DNA of 34,652 nucleotides from Bordetella parapertussis (GTDB lineage: Bacteria > Pseudomonadota > Gammaproteobacteria > Burkholderiales > Burkholderiaceae_C), in assembly GCA_945901125.1 (NCBI GenBank), contig CAMDKD010000028.1, positions 1-34,652 of the forward strand, read 5' to 3'. Position 1 is the stretch's first letter. The number at the start of each line of letters is the position of its first letter. Positions 17,608 through 24,927 of this stretch are shown here, in pieces. The notes below the pieces were generated by a model. The model was not told where the DNA came from. It ran no database searches and worked only from the letters and a program-made list of their open reading frames with translations. The position numbers and the translations under genes are program-made.

Positions 17608-18495
17608 ATGACACTTTTCCCCGGCTTCACCCACAAGCGCATACGTACCGGTTCGGCCGTGATCAATACCGTTTACGCCGGTCAGGGCGAGCCCGTGTTG
17701 TTGTTGCACGGCTATCCGCAAACCATGGCTTGCTGGCACAAGATCGCGCCGCAACTCGCCCAAAATTACACCGTGGTTTGTGCGGATTTGCGCGGTTACG
17801 GTGGCTCGTCCAAACCCAAAGGCTTGCCCGACCATTCGAATTATTCCAAGCGCGCCATGGCGCAGGACATGGTGGAAGTCATGGCCAAGCTGGGTCACGA
17901 GCGCTTTCACCTGGTCGGTCATGACCGGGGCGCACGGGTGTCGCACCGGCTTGCCAAAGACCATGGCGAGCGGGTGCAGTCATTGACCATGCTGGATATT
18001 TCACCGACCTTGAAAATGTTCGAGAGCACGGACATGCGGTTTGCCACGGCTTATTACCACTGGTTTCAGATGCTGCAACCTGCGCCTTTGCCGGAGAAGA
18101 TGCTGCAAGGCCTGGTGCCTTTCAATGTGCTGGGCATGGTCGGGCGTTCCAAACCGGACTTGTCAGCCTTTTCCAAAGAGGCGCTGGCTGAATATGTCAA
18201 GGTCTACCAGGATCCCAAAGCGGTTCACGCGGGTTGCGAAGACTACCGGGCCGCCGGCACCATAGATTTGCAACACGACCGCCAAGACCGGCGTCGCAAG
18301 CTAAAGATGCCTGTGCTGGTGTTGTGGGGCAAACACGGCGTGATTGAACGTTTGTTCAATTGTCTGGCCGACTGGCGCGAAGTAGCCACCGATGTGCGCG
18401 GCAAGGCCATGGCTTGCGGACACTTCATACCCGAAGAAAAACCGCAGGAAACGCTGAAAGAAATACAGCGCTTTATCAGCGCTTACCCGCTTTAA
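17608..18495 (+). CDS. Haloacetate/fluoroacetate dehalogenase-type alpha/beta hydrolase
   Basis: A 295-residue alpha/beta hydrolase whose active site lines up with characterised fluoroacetate dehalogenases. It has the oxyanion loop HGYPQTMACWH, nucleophile Asp106 in GHDRGAR with carboxylate-binding Arg107 and Arg110, Asp130, the halide pocket His151-Trp152 (YYHWF) and Tyr213 (EDYRAAGTIDLQHD), and catalytic His272 (CGHFIPEE). In that family Asp attacks the carbon and displaces fluoride or chloride, and His activates water. The full residue set supports dehalogenation of short haloacids rather than generic esterase activity. The physiological substrate is an inference. No transporter or haloacid regulator is adjacent. 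Confidence 0.86.
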   Translation: MTLFPGFTHKRIRTGSAVINTVYAGQGEPVLLLHGYPQTMACWHKIAPQLAQNYTVVCADLRGYGGSSKPKGLPDHSNYSKRAMAQDMVEVMAKLGHERFHLVGHDRGARVSHRLAKDHGERVQSLTMLDISPTLKMFESTDMRFATAYYHWFQMLQPAPLPEKMLQGLVPFNVLGMVGRSKPDLSAFSKEALAEYVKVYQDPKAVHAGCEDYRAAGTIDLQHDRQDRRRKLKMPVLVLWGKHGVIERLFNCLADWREVATDVRGKAMACGHFIPEEKPQETLKEIQRFISAYPL

Positions 18496-18563
18496 CGACA
18501 CTCTGTGACCGTCCGGTTTGCTGCCAAAGTCGCAAGCAGGCGGGGCGTTAAGTCTTGCGTTTT

Positions 18564-19436
18564 TTATAGCTTGGGCGCAGCAGCATTCGCTTGGCCGAAC
18601 AAGCGCTGCGCATTGCCATAGGCAATGGCTTTCGCTACCGCTGGTGGCATGGTGGCAAGCCAGTCTTGCGCTTCGCGTGTCAAGGTGTCTACCTGGCTCC
18701 AGCGCGAGGGTATCCAGGTGTCTGAGCCGTACACAAACCGATCCGGAAAACGCAGCAGCAGGGCGCGCCATTCCTCGGACAAACCGTTGCCGACCCCCGA
18801 ACGGTAAGACAACTCACCGTACAAGCGCGGATAGCGCTCCAGCAATTCGGCCACTTTGGCCGCAGGCTCGACCATGCCGGTGTGGGCCCAGAGTATGCGA
18901 GCGCCTGGTGCGAAACCGAACAACTGTTCGATGGCAGATGCATCTGAATGCGCCATCATCCATAGGTCGTGCTTGATCGCCAAAGCCGCCAGGCCGCGCA
19001 TCACCGGTGTGTCTATCTCGTGGCCGTCGACATGAAACTCACCGATGCCGTGGTAGATGCCGCGCGCCAGTTCTTTCTCTAGAAATGGCAGCGTATCCGG
19101 GTCTTTGTACCAGCTGCTGCGCTCCTCGCCCCAGCTGGAGAGGTCGCGGGTTTTGCGGTAAGGCCGCACGAACGGTATGAAGCGTTGCGGATAAGCGGCG
19201 TACAGCAGCAAGGTGCCGTCGTTAGGTGTGCTGGAGACAATGGCCGTGCCTATGCCGGCATGGTCCAGAATTTTCAATGCCGCTTCAGGCGTATAGGCCG
19301 AGGTAGCACCGACGCTGAAATGCACATGCGCATCGAACAGCGCTAAGGGTTCTCGCGCAAACGCGGCACACGAGGACAGCAGCACTGCCGCGCTGATGCT
19401 TTTGAAAACAGCGGTCCGGCTAAAGAGCAAAGCCAT
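18564..19436 (-). CDS. Exported amidohydrolase family protein
   Basis: A 290-residue metal-dependent hydrolase of the amidohydrolase-2 type. It has an N-terminal Sec signal ending near AAFAREP, then DAHVHF (the HxH metal site), a histidine in MMAHSDAS, a histidine in LWAHTGMVEP and an aspartate in YGSDTW. It is likely periplasmic, and the substrate is unknown. The ATG at 19436 was chosen because AAAGGAA lies about 6 bases upstream and the signal peptide starts cleanly there; a longer GTG reading at 19463 lacks support. It is convergent with the dehalogenase gene, with 68 bp between the stops. Confidence 0.82.
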   Translation of the reverse strand: MALLFSRTAVFKSISAAVLLSSCAAFAREPLALFDAHVHFSVGATSAYTPEAALKILDHAGIGTAIVSSTPNDGTLLLYAAYPQRFIPFVRPYRKTRDLSSWGEERSSWYKDPDTLPFLEKELARGIYHGIGEFHVDGHEIDTPVMRGLAALAIKHDLWMMAHSDASAIEQLFGFAPGARILWAHTGMVEPAAKVAELLERYPRLYGELSYRSGVGNGLSEEWRALLLRFPDRFVYGSDTWIPSRWSQVDTLTREAQDWLATMPPAVAKAIAYGNAQRLFGQANAAAPKL

Positions 19437-19513
19437 GGGAGTTCCTTTGAAAACTGAAAGCACGCTTGAAGGGGCGAACCGCAGCGGTGAAGTCCACGAA
19501 CGAAAAAGGTTTG

Positions 19514-20419
19514 TCAGCGCGCTGCGGCAGGCAGCGCAAACACGCTGTCCAGCCTGGCGGCTGTCGCCACACCCAGTTCGACCAGGCCGGGCAATTCACC
19601 TGCGGCAATATTGTCGACCTGCATAGAAGCCAGGTTGTCGCGGCTCATCAGCGGCGGGCCGGGCAGCATCTCCATCACCAAGGCCTGCAAATAAGCCATG
19701 GCCTCGGGCAAAGCCAACACCGGGCGCGGGTGACCTGCCCAGCGGCCTGCGTGCTGCACCAGTTCTTTGAGCGTGAAAATCTGTGGCCCTGCCAACTCGT
19801 AAATCTGTCCTATGGTGTCGCGCTGTTGCAATGCATGAACCATGGCTTGCGCCACATCCTGTACCCACACCGGTTGAAAACGAGTGCGCGCCCCGGCCAG
19901 CGGCACCAGCGGTGCAATCGCTTGCAAGCGTGCAAACAAATTGATGAAGGCGTCGTCTGCGCCGAAGATGACCCCGGGGCGCAACACCGTCAATTGCAAA
20001 CCGTGTACCACCTCGGACTGCAAAGCGGCTTCGCCCTGCGCTTTGCTGCGCTGGTAAAGCGATGGCCCTTGCTGATCGGCGCCAAGCGCGCTCACATGCA
20101 GCATGCGCCTGACACCGGCTTGCACACAGGCGTGCGCGATCTGGCGCGGCAGTTGCACATGCACTTTGTCAAACGACGCCCGGTCGCCGTGCAATATGGC
20201 GACCAGATTCACCACGGCGTCATGGCCGTGCACCAGCGCGGTAAGTGCTTGCGGGTCGTGCACATCGGTTTGCACCACGGTGACAAAGGGCAGCATTTGC
20301 ACCGAACGCGCCGGCAATCGCCGCGTGGCCACGGTCACATAAATACCGGCGCGGTTGAGCGCCTCACACACGTGTCGTCCGACAAAACCTGTGCCACCTA
20401 AAACGAGAACATTTTTCAT
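19514..20419 (-). CDS. NAD(P)-binding protein, complex I NDUFA9-like atypical SDR
   Basis: A 301-residue extended/atypical SDR. The Rossmann loop is GGTGFVG at residues 8-14, and LVAILHGDRASF and LYQRSKAQGE (a Tyr-x3-Lys pair) follow. The FQPVWVQDVAQAMVHAL stretch is typical of the NDUFA9-like group common beside betaproteobacterial housekeeping genes. Members bind NADPH; their cellular role in bacteria is unsettled. The ATG at 20419 was chosen because the frame extends upstream into non-conserved sequence over the divergent talB start. 74 bp separate the two starts. Confidence 0.85.
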   Translation of the reverse strand: MKNVLVLGGTGFVGRHVCEALNRAGIYVTVATRRLPARSVQMLPFVTVVQTDVHDPQALTALVHGHDAVVNLVAILHGDRASFDKVHVQLPRQIAHACVQAGVRRMLHVSALGADQQGPSLYQRSKAQGEAALQSEVVHGLQLTVLRPGVIFGADDAFINLFARLQAIAPLVPLAGARTRFQPVWVQDVAQAMVHALQQRDTIGQIYELAGPQIFTLKELVQHAGRWAGHPRPVLALPEAMAYLQALVMEMLPGPPLMSRDNLASMQVDNIAAGELPGLVELGVATAARLDSVFALPAAAR

Positions 20420-20493
20420 AGACAGGACTGTAGCCTGAATGCCGCTGCGAATAGCTGTGGCTTGCATAAATACCTGTTGGCGATAATCGGGAG

Positions 20494-21441
20494 ATGAACC
20501 AACTCGACGCATTAAAGCAATTCACCACCGTGGTGGCCGATACCGGCGACTTCCAGCAAATCAGCCGCTTTCAGCCGCAGGACGCAACGACCAACCCTTC
20601 CTTGATTTTGAAGGCTGTGCAAATGCCGGCCTACCAGCAGTTGTTGCAAGACACGCTGGCGCAGCACGCGGGTGCGCCGCTGGACGTGGTCATGGACCAT
20701 TTGCTGGTGCGCTTCGGTTGCAGCATTCTGGCGCTGATTCCCGGGCGCGTGTCCACCGAGGTGGATGCACGCCTGAGCTTTGACACTGCCGCCACGGTGG
20801 CACGCGCCCAGCGCATCATCGGCCTGTACCAGGCGCAAGGCATAGACAAGGCGCGGGTGCTGATCAAAATCGCGGCCACCTGGGAAGGCATACAAGCAGC
20901 AGCGCAACTCGAGCGCGCAGGCATACACACCAATTTGACTTTGCTGTTTTCCTTTGCCCAGGCCGTGGCCTGCGGCGACGCCGGGGTGAAATTGATTTCT
21001 CCCTTTGTCGGACGCATTTACGACTGGTACAAAAAATCCGCCGGGGCGCAGTGGAACGAGGCCGCCAACGCCGGCGTCAACGACCCGGGCGTGCAAAGCG
21101 TGCGCCGCATTTACAACCATTACAAAAAACACGGCATCGCCACCGAAGTCATGGGTGCGAGTTTTCGCAATATTGGCCAGATCATTGCGCTGGCCGGTTG
21201 CGATTTGCTGACCATCAGCCCGGACTTGCTGGCGCAATTGCAAGCTGACGATAGCCCGGTGCAGCAGGCTTTGAGCTCAGACCAGGCCAGGCAGATGGAC
21301 TTGCCTGCGCTGCATTTAGACCAGGCCGGCTTCAGGTTCGCCATGAACGAAGACGCCATGGCCGGTGACAAATTGTCTGAAGGCATACGCGCGTTTTGTG
21401 CGGATGCGCTCAAGCTCGACAAGTTATTGCACACAGCCTGA
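20494..21441 (+). CDS. talB: Transaldolase
   Basis: Transfers a dihydroxyacetone unit in the non-oxidative pentose phosphate pathway. The 315-residue product is of the classical TalB length. DATTNPSL appears at about residue 30, the Schiff-base lysine is Lys125 in VLIKIAATWEGI, and TLLFSFAQAVAC and SPFVGRIYDW follow. A GGGAG ribosome-binding site lies just before the ATG. The stop codon is embedded in an 18-bp palindrome shared with a convergent small ORF. Confidence 0.97.
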   Translation: MNQLDALKQFTTVVADTGDFQQISRFQPQDATTNPSLILKAVQMPAYQQLLQDTLAQHAGAPLDVVMDHLLVRFGCSILALIPGRVSTEVDARLSFDTAATVARAQRIIGLYQAQGIDKARVLIKIAATWEGIQAAAQLERAGIHTNLTLLFSFAQAVACGDAGVKLISPFVGRIYDWYKKSAGAQWNEAANAGVNDPGVQSVRRIYNHYKKHGIATEVMGASFRNIGQIIALAGCDLLTISPDLLAQLQADDSPVQQALSSDQARQMDLPALHLDQAGFRFAMNEDAMAGDKLSEGIRAFCADALKLDKLLHTA

Positions 21442-21453
21442 AAGCTTTCAGGC
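21436..21453. terminator. Palindrome over two convergent stop codons
   Basis: GCCTGAAAGCTTTCAGGC is a perfect 18-bp palindrome. It contains the talB TGA (21439-21441) and the TGA of the small minus-strand ORF (complement of 21448-21450). A hairpin here has little loop and no long T-tract, so terminator function is possible but weak. Confidence 0.4.
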
Positions 21454-21669
21454 CAGCAAGTCGATGCGCAGGCCTTTGTCGAATTGCAGGCGTGGGTGTT
21501 TAAGCCGCCGCACAGGCAAGCTGTTCCAGCGCACCAGCGCTTGTGATGGCGTTCGCACCAACAGCGGCAGCTTGGCTGACTCGACGGGCCAACTCAACAT
21601 CCGTAGGTTTTCAGGCGGGCGCTGCGGGCGTATTTCTTGTAGCTCTGTAAATTTCACTTGCGTATTCAA
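21448..21669 (-). CDS. Small hypothetical protein, convergent with talB
   Basis: A 73-codon frame, or 51 codons if the internal ATG at 21600 is used. The TTG start at 21669 has no ribosome-binding site. The last two thirds use GC-rich third positions like the neighbouring genes, and the stop is shared symmetrically with talB in a palindrome, which argues mildly for a real or recently real gene. I recognise no domain. It could be the decayed end of a larger gene. The remaining 21670-21769 is AT-rich and holds only the candidate chaN terminator. Confidence 0.35.
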   Translation of the reverse strand: MNTQVKFTELQEIRPQRPPENLRMLSWPVESAKLPLLVRTPSQALVRWNSLPVRRLKHPRLQFDKGLRIDLLA

Positions 21670-21725
21670 TGAATTTGAAAGTACGCAAATAGTAATTGAT
21701 AAAAGCCTTAAATTAAACTTTTAAA

Positions 21726-21756
21726 TTAAAAATTCAGAAAATCCTGAGATTTTCAG
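21726..21756 (-). terminator. Candidate terminator of the exported redox operon (after chaN)
   Basis: On the minus strand GAAAATC-TCAG-GATTTTC forms a 7-bp hairpin followed by TGAATTTTTAATTT, shortly after the chaN stop. The stem is AT-rich and therefore modest, but its position fits. Confidence 0.5.
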
Positions 21757-21769
21757 CGGCACAAAGTAG

Positions 21770-22690
21770 TCATTTCTTTTGCAGCGACAGGCAAGGGTCG
21801 GGCCGGGACACGGGCGGTGTTACCCAGACGTAGTCGGCCTTGCCTTGCCAGTTTTGCAGCCATTCGGCCTGTGCGGCTGCGTCGGCAAACGGCCCGTGTT
21901 CCAGAAACAGCACGCTCAAGCTGCGCATGCCGGGCCGATTGGCCGCAAGAATATGCGGCACGCCCAGGTGTTTCCAAGCGTGGCCGTTGCCCGACAACAG
22001 CACCGCGGGCAGGTGTTGCATCACTTCGTCTGCCATGGAGGCGTCGCGCGCGCGTTGCACCGCCATCATGCCTTCAAACATCATGGCGGGCAGGGCACCG
22101 CAATGGCCTTCGTCAATCTCGCGGCGCAAAGCGGCCAAGCTGTCATCGCTCAAAGGCGCGTGCAGCAGCAGGGCTTGTAAAGCAGCGCCCAGGTTATTGC
22201 CCCGGCTTTTGAACACAGCACGGCTTTGATCGCGCGGCAGGTTGCCGCCGTACACAGACATGCCCTGGTCCAGCGCGGCAGCAAACAAAGGCTGGTGCAA
22301 CGGCCACTGCCAGCCATTTGCGTCAAAGCCGGCTTGCTCGAGACGCGGCAGCAGCTTGTCACCGGCACCCACCACTTGACCTGCGTCCAAGTACTCGACG
22401 ACCACGTTGCGTTGTTTCAAAGCAGGTTCGCGCAGCAGTTGCGCGCGCAACGCGTGGTGGCGCGGGTTGTCGTGGATTTCGCCGAGCAGCACCGCATCCG
22501 AGCCGACCATCTCCGACTGAAGTTGTTCTAGTGTGGCAATTTCAGCACGCCTGACATCCATCAAAAACTCGTCAGTTCCTAAGCGGGTTTGACCCCATAC
22601 CTGGTTTGAAAGAGAAAAGAAAACAGATAAGAGGACCAGCTTAATGCCGCTCAGCGGCAGACAGTTTGACAGGGACTGAAGATTTTTCAT
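21770..22690 (-). CDS. ChaN-family haem-binding exported protein (DUF399)
   Basis: A 306-residue protein with an N-terminal Sec signal (hydrophobic about residues 17-30, ending near NQVWG). The ChaN core follows: AVLLGEIHDNPRHHALRAQLL with the conserved Glu-Ile-His-Asp, then GQVVGAGDKLLPRLEQAGFD, and VLLSGNGHAWKHLGVP with GNGH. Characterised ChaN from Campylobacter binds cofacial haem and is iron-regulated. The ATG at 22690 lies inside the end of pufC (50-bp overlap); it was chosen because a signal peptide starts there, whereas the longer frame does not begin with one. Overlap with a tetraheme cytochrome gene suggests a link to haem supply or haem recovery, which is an inference. Confidence 0.85.
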   Translation of the reverse strand: MKNLQSLSNCLPLSGIKLVLLSVFFSLSNQVWGQTRLGTDEFLMDVRRAEIATLEQLQSEMVGSDAVLLGEIHDNPRHHALRAQLLREPALKQRNVVVEYLDAGQVVGAGDKLLPRLEQAGFDANGWQWPLHQPLFAAALDQGMSVYGGNLPRDQSRAVFKSRGNNLGAALQALLLHAPLSDDSLAALRREIDEGHCGALPAMMFEGMMAVQRARDASMADEVMQHLPAVLLSGNGHAWKHLGVPHILAANRPGMRSLSVLFLEHGPFADAAAQAEWLQNWQGKADYVWVTPPVSRPDPCLSLQKK

Positions 22691-23735
22691 AGGTGATTTC
22701 TTTGGCAAGTTCGGGGTAATCAGGCAGCATACTGACGCCATACAAAGGCTTGTAAGCACCTTTGTGGCAAGTGGCACATCCTACCTTCGGAAAATCCCCT
22801 TCCTCGCTCAAACGGTATGAAGGAAACCAGGGCGCCAGTTCGGTTAAATAATGGCTGTTGATATCGCGCACCATGCGAATGCCGTACCAGGCGGTAACCC
22901 GCTGGGGTGTGCTGACACTCCAATCACCCATGGCTCGGGTGTTGTGACAGTAAGTGCAGTTCACGCCCAATGAAGATGACATGTAAACCATCAACCCGTA
23001 AGTATGCTCGGCCTGTTTGATTGAGCGGCGGTTTTGTCCTGCCAGTGCTTGAGTCCCTTGTATGCGAATGTTGTGATCGCCATCCATCAAAAAGGTGCTC
23101 AAGGGATTAAAAGGCAAGGACGTATTCCCAACCACTGACATGCCGGGTGTGTTTTGGCCGGCTTTTTCTCCCAGCATCCTGCCTTCAGAATGTGGCAAAC
23201 CGGTGTTATTGAACCAGTCGCCGCTTGGAACAGCCTGGCCGCGGTGGCAGGTCCAGCAAGTCACGCCTGTATCTTTGATATGGCTTTTCCATTGGTTATT
23301 CAAATTGCGAGTCATTTGCAACATGCGCCTGGCAACGACTTTGGTATATTTTTCATCTGAAGCCAGATTTTTGGTGTTGTGACAAAACTTGCAGCCCTCT
23401 TCAGGTGCGACCCAGGTTGCCATGGCTGCCATCAAGCGGGAAAACTCCAACGCTGACAAGTCGTTGAGCACTTGAACGTTTTCGTACAGTTCATTCACTG
23501 ATTGGGCATCAGGCTCGGGCGGGTCGACTGGCTCAGGTTCGGGAATTTCGTGAATGGCTGCGTTGGCAGCCAGCACACTTGGTTTGTAAATCTGCAACAT
23601 GGCTGTGCCCCTGTAACCGCGCTGTACCGAGGTGGGCCCCTCGCAAGCTGTCAATAGAAAGAGCAGGCTGATCCAAAAACAAGAACGCAGGGGAATAGCA
23701 CTTAGAGAACAAGCTTTGCCGAGATGATTAAACAT
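22641..23735 (-). CDS. pufC: Tetraheme cytochrome c lipoprotein, photosynthetic reaction-centre cytochrome subunit (PufC) family
   Basis: A 364-residue lipoprotein with signal ending LLFLLTAC (Cys31 lipidated). Four c-type haem sites are present: C115KFCH, C160WTCH, C260TYCH and C320ATCH. Methionine-bearing helices precede them, as in PufC (RRMLQMTR before haem 2, GLMVYMSS before haem 3, GIRMVRDI before haem 4). Typical PufC stretches are RGTAMLQIYKP, NVQVLNDLSALEFSRLM, YTKVVARRMLQMTR and TGVTCWTCHRG. In purple bacteria PufC reduces the photo-oxidised special pair and is itself reduced by cytochrome c2 or HiPIP. The ATG at 23735 has AGGGGG 6 bases upstream. pufL, pufM and pufB/A are not adjacent; an HiPIP gene is. 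This is an unusual orphan context. Confidence 0.92.
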   Translation of the reverse strand: MFNHLGKACSLSAIPLRSCFWISLLFLLTACEGPTSVQRGYRGTAMLQIYKPSVLAANAAIHEIPEPEPVDPPEPDAQSVNELYENVQVLNDLSALEFSRLMAAMATWVAPEEGCKFCHNTKNLASDEKYTKVVARRMLQMTRNLNNQWKSHIKDTGVTCWTCHRGQAVPSGDWFNNTGLPHSEGRMLGEKAGQNTPGMSVVGNTSLPFNPLSTFLMDGDHNIRIQGTQALAGQNRRSIKQAEHTYGLMVYMSSSLGVNCTYCHNTRAMGDWSVSTPQRVTAWYGIRMVRDINSHYLTELAPWFPSYRLSEEGDFPKVGCATCHKGAYKPLYGVSMLPDYPELAKEITYEKSSVPVKLSAAERH

Positions 23736-23794
23736 GGACACCCCCTGCGGATTGGCGTGTGAATTAAAACAAGAGAGTTCATAAAAAGACCATG

Positions 23795-23826
23795 TGTCAT
23801 GATAAGTTGACACTTTATATAGTCAA
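23795..23826 (-). promoter_or_regulatory. Predicted pufC promoter with TGT-N12-ACA operator
   Basis: On the minus strand, TTGACT (23821-23826) and TATCAT (23799-23804) are separated by 16 bp, a good sigma-70 pair about 60 bp before the pufC start. The palindrome TGTCA-N8-TGACA at 23795-23812 covers the -10. It matches the TGT-N12-ACA consensus of PpsR/CrtJ, the repressors of photosynthesis genes. The match is sequence-only; the motif is short, and the regulator gene is not in the window. Confidence 0.55.
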
Positions 23827-23887
23827 TACATAAATTACGAATAATTATTAATTATTTGTTTAAATGTCACTAATTTTTTAATATCAA

Positions 23888-23979
23888 GCTTCCCCATGAG
23901 TGGGGGAAGCAGCCGTCATGGCGAACCTAGCGACTTCCTCGCCGCTATCTTGCTCCCCCCATATGTGGGGGAAGCAGCC
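23888..23979. repeat. Two palindromic repeat units, 65 bp apart
   Basis: Unit 1 (23888-23914) and unit 2 (23952-23979) share TGGGGGAAGCAGCC exactly, and each folds as a hairpin. Unit 1 pairs GCTTCCCC with GGGGAAGC; unit 2 pairs TGCT-x-CCCCC with GGGGG-x-AGCA. The 37 bp between them is unrelated GC-rich sequence, while the flank on the pufC side is very AT-rich. They lie between the HiPIP stop and the pufC promoter. They may be REP-like elements that stabilise or end the upstream transcript. Confidence 0.6.
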
Positions 23980-23990
23980 ACGGGAAGCGC

Positions 23991-24332
23991 TCAGGCGGCA
24001 GATTTGTTCAGTTTGAAGTTTTTACACCATCCGGTTGAGGGAACAATGCGACCGCCGTAAAAAGAGCATTCACCCTCAGTAGCACTGCCTTCGTAGAGTT
24101 GGCATCTGCTGCAATATTGCTCAGTGGTGTGTCGTGGATAACGAGTTTTATCTACGTTTTTGGTCTCCAATTTGAAACCCATGGATTTGGGGTATGAATC
24201 AGCTTCCGAGAGTCTTTCACCAGGATTTGCAGCTTTCATTTTCTTATCTGCTGCGGATACCTGGGTGACTAAAGTAGCGCTTGTGAGAGCGGCAGAATGA
24301 ATCAAAAAGATGCGTCGATTTAGATTTTTCAT
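23991..24332 (-). CDS. High-potential iron-sulfur protein (HiPIP)
   Basis: A 113-residue periplasmic electron carrier with a single [4Fe-4S] cluster. The N terminus has a Tat-type signal (LNRRIFLIHSAALTSATL) with cleavage near VSAAD. The four cluster cysteines are Cys74, Cys77, Cys89 and Cys103, giving C-x2-C-x11-C-x13-C. The FYGGRIVPSTGWCKNF ending is typical of HiPIP. HiPIPs donate electrons to PufC in several purple bacteria, and the next gene downstream is pufC, so a donor-acceptor pair is the natural reading. The ATG at 24332 starts the Tat signal; an upstream in-frame start would add residues that overlap the preceding gene. Confidence 0.93.
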   Translation of the reverse strand: MKNLNRRIFLIHSAALTSATLVTQVSAADKKMKAANPGERLSEADSYPKSMGFKLETKNVDKTRYPRHTTEQYCSRCQLYEGSATEGECSFYGGRIVPSTGWCKNFKLNKSAA

Positions 24333-24351
24333 TTGGATGGAGAACGAAGAG

Positions 24352-24909
24352 TTAGTGAAGTTTCCGAACCAATCGCACAAAATGCGACTCTTCGGGATGA
24401 TTTAACGAAACACCTGAGAAGCCAAAATCCATTGTGAAAACATGTGGATCAAAGTCATTAACGATGCGTGTGTAACGGCTCCAAAAAACGCCAGGGGGAA
24501 AGTTTGGGAACAATTCCAACCTGACGCGTGGATTGCGGCAGTGCTGTTCGGCAATGAAAGCCAAATCTTTTAGATGAGGCAACTTCCAGTCATTGAATCC
24601 GTCAATACTTTGCCGATTCAGCTCGGTAACTGTATCGATAGCCTGAAAATAAGTCATAACTTCAGCATTGCCGACACATTGCTGTTCTACCCAAGTTTGT
24701 CCAATCGCACACCTTTGCCACTGCAAGCGTGCTCTATAGTCAAAGACCCACCCTCTTTCATCTGCCTGAATGTGCAAAGGAATTTCAGTCAATGGTTGAT
24801 CACAGATCTGCTGAGCAAAAACCAAGTTACCCCAAAAAAGCAATGATGTCCAAATAGCATTGAGCGAGCATGTGCAAAATACTTTGATGGGGTTCTTGGT
24901 AGGGCGCAA
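24352..24909 (-). CDS. Exported Lcl/DUF1566 domain protein
   Basis: A 185-residue protein with an N-terminal signal peptide (hydrophobic to about residue 30, ending VFAQQ) and one Lcl C-terminal (DUF1566) domain. Typical residues are ARLQWQRCAIGQTW, FNDWKLPHLKDLAFI, FPPGVFWSRYTR and the final FVRLVRKLH. Such domains occur in exported, often surface-bound proteins; no enzymatic role is established. The only usable start is TTG at 24909 with no recognisable ribosome-binding site. The gene is in the same frame as the preceding cytochrome gene and separated from it by one TAA and 18 bases, so translation may depend on coupling. The four cysteines in the mature part could form disulfides. Confidence 0.75.
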   Translation of the reverse strand: MRPTKNPIKVFCTCSLNAIWTSLLFWGNLVFAQQICDQPLTEIPLHIQADERGWVFDYRARLQWQRCAIGQTWVEQQCVGNAEVMTYFQAIDTVTELNRQSIDGFNDWKLPHLKDLAFIAEQHCRNPRVRLELFPNFPPGVFWSRYTRIVNDFDPHVFTMDFGFSGVSLNHPEESHFVRLVRKLH

Positions 24910-24927
24910 AATTATGAACGTTGGGAG

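Noticed and set aside
23888..23979. Two-repeat CRISPR array
   Set aside because: The units are 27-28 bp, hairpin-forming and 37 bp apart, which recalls a type I array. However, there are only two units, they differ in the left arm, and no cas gene is near. A REP-like pair is the simpler reading.
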